This document shows positions 58,607 through 64,000 of a stretch of DNA of 64,000 nucleotides, in pieces (position 1 is the stretch's first letter; every line of letters starts with the position of its first letter). Origin of the DNA: Anodontia alba (lineage: Eukaryota; Mollusca; Bivalvia; Lucinida; Lucinidae). The stretch is from NCBI GenBank assembly GCA_964016985.1, contig OZ024824.1, positions 49,641,587 to 49,705,586 of the forward strand, written 5' to 3'. Made by a program: the position numbers and the translations under genes. The notes below the pieces were generated by a model, which saw nothing but the letters and a program-made list of their open reading frames with translations, had not been told where the DNA came from and did no database searches.

Positions 58607-60115
58607 GTGGAACTCATGCCATGGGCATGGAGTTCACTAATAATCAAGCTAGCTCAAAAAGAGTTTTACTTCCCCTGGAACCACGACTTTAGTGATATGT
58701 CCGATCCCAGTGTTATTGTGGAACCGCCCGATAACAACTGGAGATCGGACAACAGACAAGCTCAGACTTCACTCTGTGGAATATTTCCAGGAGGGATCAG
58801 TCTAAAAGTAAACATAAATCTAAGAAGAGGAGGAGACGTAGATCGTCTTCTACATCCTCCTCTTCAAGATCTGACTCTCACAAGAGAAGCAGAAGATCAA
58901 AAAGATCCAAAGATTCTCACAAGAAGAGAAGAAGATATACTTCTTCTTCTTCCTCTTCTTCTATATCTGATAATCAATCACATGATTATGGCAAATGCAA
59001 AAGGAGTAGACATAGTCCGCAGGCTGCACAGAATCCTAGTATACTACAGCCTGTGGAAATAACTAATGTCCAGACAATACCACCTGAACAGACTTTGCTA
59101 CACTCTACAAAGGACTCAGGTTCATATTCAGAAATTGAAACCTGGTCCTTTTTATAGGGCAATCAATGAAGTTTTCAGGCTTTTGCCTCCGGAGTTATTC
59201 CCAAGGCCAACCAAGAAGCATACTCCGGCAAAGCCTTTATCTGGCATTGAACATCTAATGGAGTCGCATGCAATTCCATTATTAGTATTGCCGCAATCCA
59301 AACTAGTTGAAAACACTGCCAGATTTCTCCAAAGCAAAATCGATATGAAGAAATAAGGCAGAGATTGGATATGCTCACAAAATTCAGTATCTTCCCTGAC
59401 ACAGACTAAATTCTATAGGAGCCAGAGTCAGTATTTCCCAACAGATTAGATTCCTCTGTTAGAATCGGATGCTTCCCTGTTGGACTTGTCCAACAAGGGA
59501 AAATGCTCCATTCCAATGAAAAAAAAACATTGAAATATGGGAAAAAAGAGCCCACAAACTGATAGCGATAAACTCGCATGCAGACCTATTCTCTTCTGCT
59601 GCGTACTTATGTATGCAGCAGCAGACAATATCCGCACCAGCTCTCTCAAGACTGCTGGAAGCCATAGCTAAATCTATTAAACATGCGCCGCTATGTCTGT
59701 GATTTTAGCTACGGAAATTTTCCAAGCTAGACGTGATGCGGTACTGGCCACGTCTAAGATTTTATTGGTCAATTCCAACCATGAGTTGTGGAACGTTCCG
59801 ATAAATTCTACAACTTTATTTGGTAACAAAATTAAGGAAGTTGCCAAGGGCAATTTTGAAGCCCAGCAACAAAGGTTCTTGACAATTTCCTCTGTTGCTT
59901 CTACTATGCAACAACAACAAAAAGTGACTTATATGACTCCTCCGGTCTTTAAGAGACTGAAGCAGATGACAAAATTTTCTAGGCCTCAACAAACGTATAG
60001 GCCTAAGAGTCAAACACAGTCATATTCATCAAATAAAAAGGAATATGTTAAGAGAAGTGGGAATCAGAAACAGTTTTCCTCCTCTAAGCAAGCCTCATCT
60101 TCCACAAAATATTGA
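58607..60115 (+). pseudogene. DIRS D gag-like gene, broken
   Basis: The start of homology to E is at DMSDPSVIVEPPD (58697). A basic Ser/Arg domain follows (readable in another frame, 58790-58950). Then come AINEVFRLLPPELF (59160), IEHLMES..PLLVLPQSKLVENT and the C-terminal part ARRDAVLATSKILL to FEAQQQRFL (59720-59880). Several frameshifts and stops occur (for example at 59155 and 59355). The zinc-binding head and PVTSQ repeat are not attached. Confidence 0.85.
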
Positions 60116-60147
60116 TGTCCAACCTTTTCCACTGCCAGTCCTATCAC

Positions 60148-62050
60148 GGCCAGACATTCCAGTGGGAGGAAGGTTGGCCCATTTTGTGGAACAATGGGAA
60201 GAATTGACAGACAACAAGTGGGTCCTCTCTATCGTCCGAAACGGGTTCAAGATACCATTCAAGTCAGTTCCTTCCTTATCGGTTGTTCCGATAAAGCCGA
60301 GTCAATCTTCCTCCCCGTTTTATTGCGAGAAGAAATCACAGAGCTTCTCAAGAAACGGGCAGTGGAAAGGGTTCGGAATCTGGGAACTCCCGATTTTTAT
60401 TCCCGGCTATTCCTGTACCGAAAAAGAACGGAAAGTTACGACCAGTAGTAGACCTTTCCTTACTAAATCAGTACATAAACAAACATCATTTCAAGATGGA
60501 GACAGTCAAGTCAGTAAGACAATCGATAATGGCCAACGACTGGGCTATCTCCATAGATCTGACGGATGCATATCTTCATGTTCCAATACATCCAATATCC
60601 AGAAAATACCTTTGGTTCATCTTCAAACATCAGGTCTTTCAGTTCACGGCCTTACCGTTCGGAATGTCCCTAAGTCCGTGGATTTTCACGCAAATAATGA
60701 ATGTAATAGCAGCACACTTATGACTACGTGCCGTACCTCTCTTCCCATACCTAGACGATTGGCTAATAAGAGATCTGATTCACAGTCGACATCTCTCACA
60801 CAAAATACACTCTTCAAACAGTACAAAATCTGGGTTTCATACCAAATCTAAAAAAGTCAGATTTGATACCAACACAGCAATTCACATTTATGTTATGGAA
60901 TTTCTAACTCAGCAGGAAATAGTCAGAGTACCAGTGGATCAAGTAAAAGCTCTTATTCTGACTATCAAAACAATTCTCTCTCAGACTCAAGTTTCGGCAC
61001 AAACTTTCCTTTCTCTTTTGGGCAAACTCAGTGCAGCGGCAGATTTAATTCTTCTAGGCAGATTGCATTTACGACCTCTGCAAATGTGCCTATTATCGGT
61101 CTGGAAACCTCACATTCTTCCATTAGATCATCAAGTTACAATCAACAGTATGATCAAATTCCATTTAAAATGGTGGATGAACACCAATACTTCGTTCAAT
61201 GAGTACCCATTCACCCTACAGACCCCAAAACATTCCTTTATACGGATGCCAGTCATTATGGTTGGGGAGCTCATCTGGAACTGATGAGTCTGTCCTTTCA
61301 TGGTCGCTGGTCGGAAGACCAATCCCAAATTCATATCAACATGATGGAAGTAATGGCCATTCGTTTCGCATTGATAAGAGCCTTCAAATATATTCACCAT
61401 TCTTGTGTCATGATTTCTTCCGACAACACAACAGTGGTCTCATATATCAACAAGCAAGGAGAAACACATTCTCCCAACCTATGCGTGGAGGTATGGAAAA
61501 TCTTCCAATGGTGCCTAAAACATCACATTGTAGTCAGGATTCGACATATCCCAGGCAAATTCAATGTTTTGGCAGACAGGTTATCGAGAATCGACAAAAT
61601 AATCAAAGCAGAGTGGGCATTGGATCAACCGATAGCAAATTCAATTTTCCAAATGTTCGACAATCCCAATCTGGATCTGTTTGCGACACATTTCAATCAC
61701 AACTTTATGTATCCCCAGTTCTGGACAAGCAAGCCTTTGCAATAGACACATTCTCCATGAACTGGAACAATCTTCATGCTTGTGCATTTCCTCCAACAAT
61801 GCTGATTTCTCCTGTCCTGAACAAGATACGTCAGTCAGTGCAGAATAGTTCTTATAGCCCCTCTTTGGCCGCAACAAGCATGGTTCTCAGAGGTACTACA
61901 ACTGCTTGTCTCAGCTCCAGTTTGTCTTCCACTTTTTCCAAAACTATTAACACAAGCAAAAGGAAAGTTTCAACATCAAAACCTCCCAGCTCTGAACCTT
62001 CACGCTTGGGAGTTATTACGCAATCAGTTAGAGATAGAAAATTTTTGTAA
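60148..62050 (+). pseudogene. DIRS D reverse transcriptase / RNase H, broken
   Basis: Motifs are spread over frames: VGGRLAHFVEQWEELTDNKW (60160), SIDLTDAYLHVP and LPFGMSLSPWIF (60546-60690), a stop near 60721, PYLDDW region (60748), MEFLTQQ (60895), RNase H pieces SSDNTTVVSYINKQG and HIPGKFNVLADRLSR (61420-61590) and LFATHFNHN (61675). At least four lesions. Confidence 0.88.
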
Positions 62051-63298
62051 AACATTGCAGATTTTGTCTCCAAATCAAGACGAACATCAACTCAGAAAGT
62101 CTGTGACATGAAATGGACAGTATATACCTGTTGGGCGGCCTCGGTGGCTCAGTTGGATGCATGCTCCGACTGGAGACCAGGAGGTCGCAGGTTCAACCTC
62201 CGCTGAGGTCGGCAACATTCTTTTGTGGAGATTGATCATGAAATATTTTCTATGGTCATTCTCTCCCTTCCGCTGATTCAAGAAGGGCAGTTGTCAGTTT
62301 CTGGCGAAAGAATGTGCACAATACTGGTTAACCGCTTAGAGGACTAAGCCTACCCAGTAAACGTGTGGTTAGGTAAACTGACCACGCATGACATGACCCC
62401 ATTGGGTTGACTGGGCCGTAAAACCTCAACACAAACAAACAAATACCTGTTGGTGTCATAGAAAGAAGGTTAATCTGGTCTCGGCCCCTCTTACTGTTAT
62501 AGCCGACTTCCTCATTTACCTTTTCTCTGAGAAAAAGTATCAAATTAGCACTATTAAAGGCTACAGGTCTATGATATCTAATACTCTTAAATTTAAGACT
62601 GGTAATAGAATCGGATCTATCAGAATTAATAAGATCTTATCAGAATTAATAAGATCTTTTGAGTTGCAACGCCCTATACAAAGATCTCTTACTCCTAAAT
62701 GGGATTTATCTTGGGTCTTAGTCTGTCTGCAGAAAGCCCCATATGAACCTTTACATAAGGCTTCTAAACTTCATGTAAAGTTAAAAACAGCCTTTCTTCT
62801 AGCTCTTGCCACTTCCAAAAGATGTAGTGAGATTCATGCCCTGGCAATGGATTCAAATCATTTAAGATTCAATCAATCTGATGGATCAGTATCTCTGATA
62901 GTTCAAACTGGGTTTCTGGCTAAGAATCAGCTTCCGTCCATTTGCCCAGATCCTATTGTGATCCCTAATCTAGCCGTATATGTAAAAGGGAACACTCTGA
63001 TAGACTTCTATGCCCGATAAGAACTTAAAAATTCTAAAGATGACTGAACCTTTCCGTCAATATAGAACTAGACTATTTCTACCTATTAAAGGCAAACAAG
63101 ATATTTCTAAATCTTCTGTCTCGAGATGGATTTCTTATACTGTTAAACTTGCCTACAGAAAACTCACCAATAAAGACTTTCCCTTCTTAAAGATTAAAGC
63201 CCATGAAGTTAGGGCTCTATCTTCCTCTTGGGCCTTTTTCAATAAAGTTCTGCTCAGTGAGATTCTTAAAGCAGCAGTATGGAATCAATCCTCTACTT
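61960..63298 (+). pseudogene. DIRS D tyrosine recombinase, interrupted by a SINE
   Basis: It opens at SRLGVITQSVRDRKFL (62000). A frameshift and then the SINE at 62135 split the N-terminal domain. After the SINE: TIKGYRSMISNTLKFKTGN (62550), an internal 20-base tandem repeat (62619-62658), first Arg in ATSKRCSEIHAL (62815) and KAHEVRAL (63190). It is cut by a SINE at AAVWNQSST (63298), before the catalytic Tyr. Confidence 0.87.
62135..62442 (+). mobile_element. tRNA-derived SINE in DIRS D recombinase
   Basis: Full-length copy with A box TGGCTCAGTTGG and B box GGTTCAACCTC. An 11-base duplication ATACCTGTTGG flanks it (62124-62134, 62443-62453). Confidence 0.95.
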
Positions 63299-64000
63299 GC
63301 CGGCCTCGGTGGCTCAGTTGGATGCGCTGTCCGACTGGAGACCAGGAGGTCGCGGGTTCAACCCCCCTCCGAGGTCTGCAACATTCTTTCATGGAGATTG
63401 ATCATGAAATATTTTCTACACTCATTCTCTCCCTTCTGCTGATTCAAGAAGGGCAGTTGTCAGTTTCTGGCAAAAGAATGTGCACAATACTGGTTAACCG
63501 CTTAGAGGACTAAGCCTGTCCAGTAAACGTGTGGTTAGGTAAACTGATCACGCTCGACATGACCCCATTGGGTTGACTGGGCCGTAAAACCTCAACACAA
63601 ACAAACAAATACCTGTTGGTGTCATAGAAAGAAGGTTAATCCGGTCTCGGCCCCTCTTTCTGTTATAGTCGACTTCCTCATATACCTTTTCTCTGAGAAA
63701 AAGTATCAAATTAGCACTATTAAAGGCTACAGGTCTATGATATCTAATACTCTTAAATTTAAGACTGGTAATAGAATCGGATCTATCAGAATTAATAAGA
63801 TCTTATCAGAATTAATAAGATCTTTTGAGTTGCAACGCCCTGTACAAAGATCTCTTACTCCTAAATGGGATTTATCTTGGGTCTTAGTCTGTCTGCAGAA
63901 AGCCCCATATGAACCTTTACATAAGGCTTCTAAACTTCATGTAAAGTTAAAAACAGTCTTTCTTCTAGCTCTTGCCACTTCCAAAAGATGTGAGATTCAT
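62443..64000 (+). repeat. ~1.17-kb tandem duplication in DIRS D
   Basis: 62443 onward (ATACCTGTTGGTGTCATAGA) is repeated from 63609 to the window end with very few differences, including the internal 20-base repeat. The second copy continues past the window. Confidence 0.93.
63300..63608 (+). mobile_element. Recombinant SINE at a duplication breakpoint
   Basis: The left flank is recombinase codons TCTACTTGC. The right flank is ATACCTGTTGGTGTC, identical to that of the SINE at 62135. There is no target duplication across it. It therefore joins two SINE insertion sites and was made by recombination. Confidence 0.88.

Larger units (their letters stand above)
58012..64000 (+). mobile_element. 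DIRS-type element copy D, right part with coding region
   Basis: D resumes after F with ~590 bases of AT-rich leader (matching 18940-19380 of A and 54590-55140 of F). It then passes straight into a broken gag (58607), reverse transcriptase (60148) and recombinase (about 61960). Two SINEs and a ~1.17-kb tandem duplication disturb the recombinase. The right end is beyond the window. Confidence 0.82.

Overview
This is an AT-rich stretch of an animal nuclear genome made almost entirely of nested mobile DNA. It is most likely from a bivalve or other mollusc. That guess rests on the mix of DIRS-type tyrosine-recombinase retrotransposons, a tRNA-derived SINE, mariner and Tc1 relics, and dispersed families with AGCTCACC foldback ends or GTTATGGCCCTTTG-type tandem units. 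It is inferred from remembered patterns, not from a search. Nothing bacterial or plasmid-like was seen. Host coding DNA is limited to four exon-like pieces: 1-46, 20057-20328 and 22018-22091, whose splice phases fit one another as one gene, and a possible first exon at 25937-25977.

Layout. 1-8 kb: a decayed LINE (minus strand, 415-3540) carrying a SINE, then a 5'-truncated minus-strand DIRS element (B). 8-10.6 kb: tandem repeats and two AGCTCACC-family copies. 10.6-19.4 kb: DIRS relic A, carrying a 330-bp MITE and a 4.76-kb TA-flanked transposon. 19.4-23.6 kb: a SINE, two host exons, an intronic mariner and five tandem copies of one exon. 23.7-32.2 kb: two ~1.05-kb inverted arms around 6.4 kb that hold a promoter/first-exon candidate, a Tc1 relic and a Helitron-like element. 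32.1-40.1 kb: an AGCTCACC-family element split by DIRS C. 40.5-64 kb: degenerate DIRS D, split by a 2.9-kb foldback element and by a head-to-tail pair of DIRS elements, E and F.

E (45395-51558) is the best-preserved element. It has inverted terminal repeats, gag, reverse transcriptase/RNase H, an overlapping tyrosine recombinase with R-H-R-Y residues, and an internal complementary region matching the joined ends. C and F keep the ends and internal complementary region but have no coding capacity. Their interiors are AT-rich and hairpin-rich, with a repeat at the 5' end related to E's gag and a relic of the recombinase 3' end. They look like a non-autonomous DIRS family that E-like elements could supply with proteins. 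The E/F junction has the same structure as the internal complementary region, as expected if a circular intermediate was involved.

All alignments were made by eye. Boundaries marked approximate could move by tens of bases, and no family assignment has been confirmed against a database.
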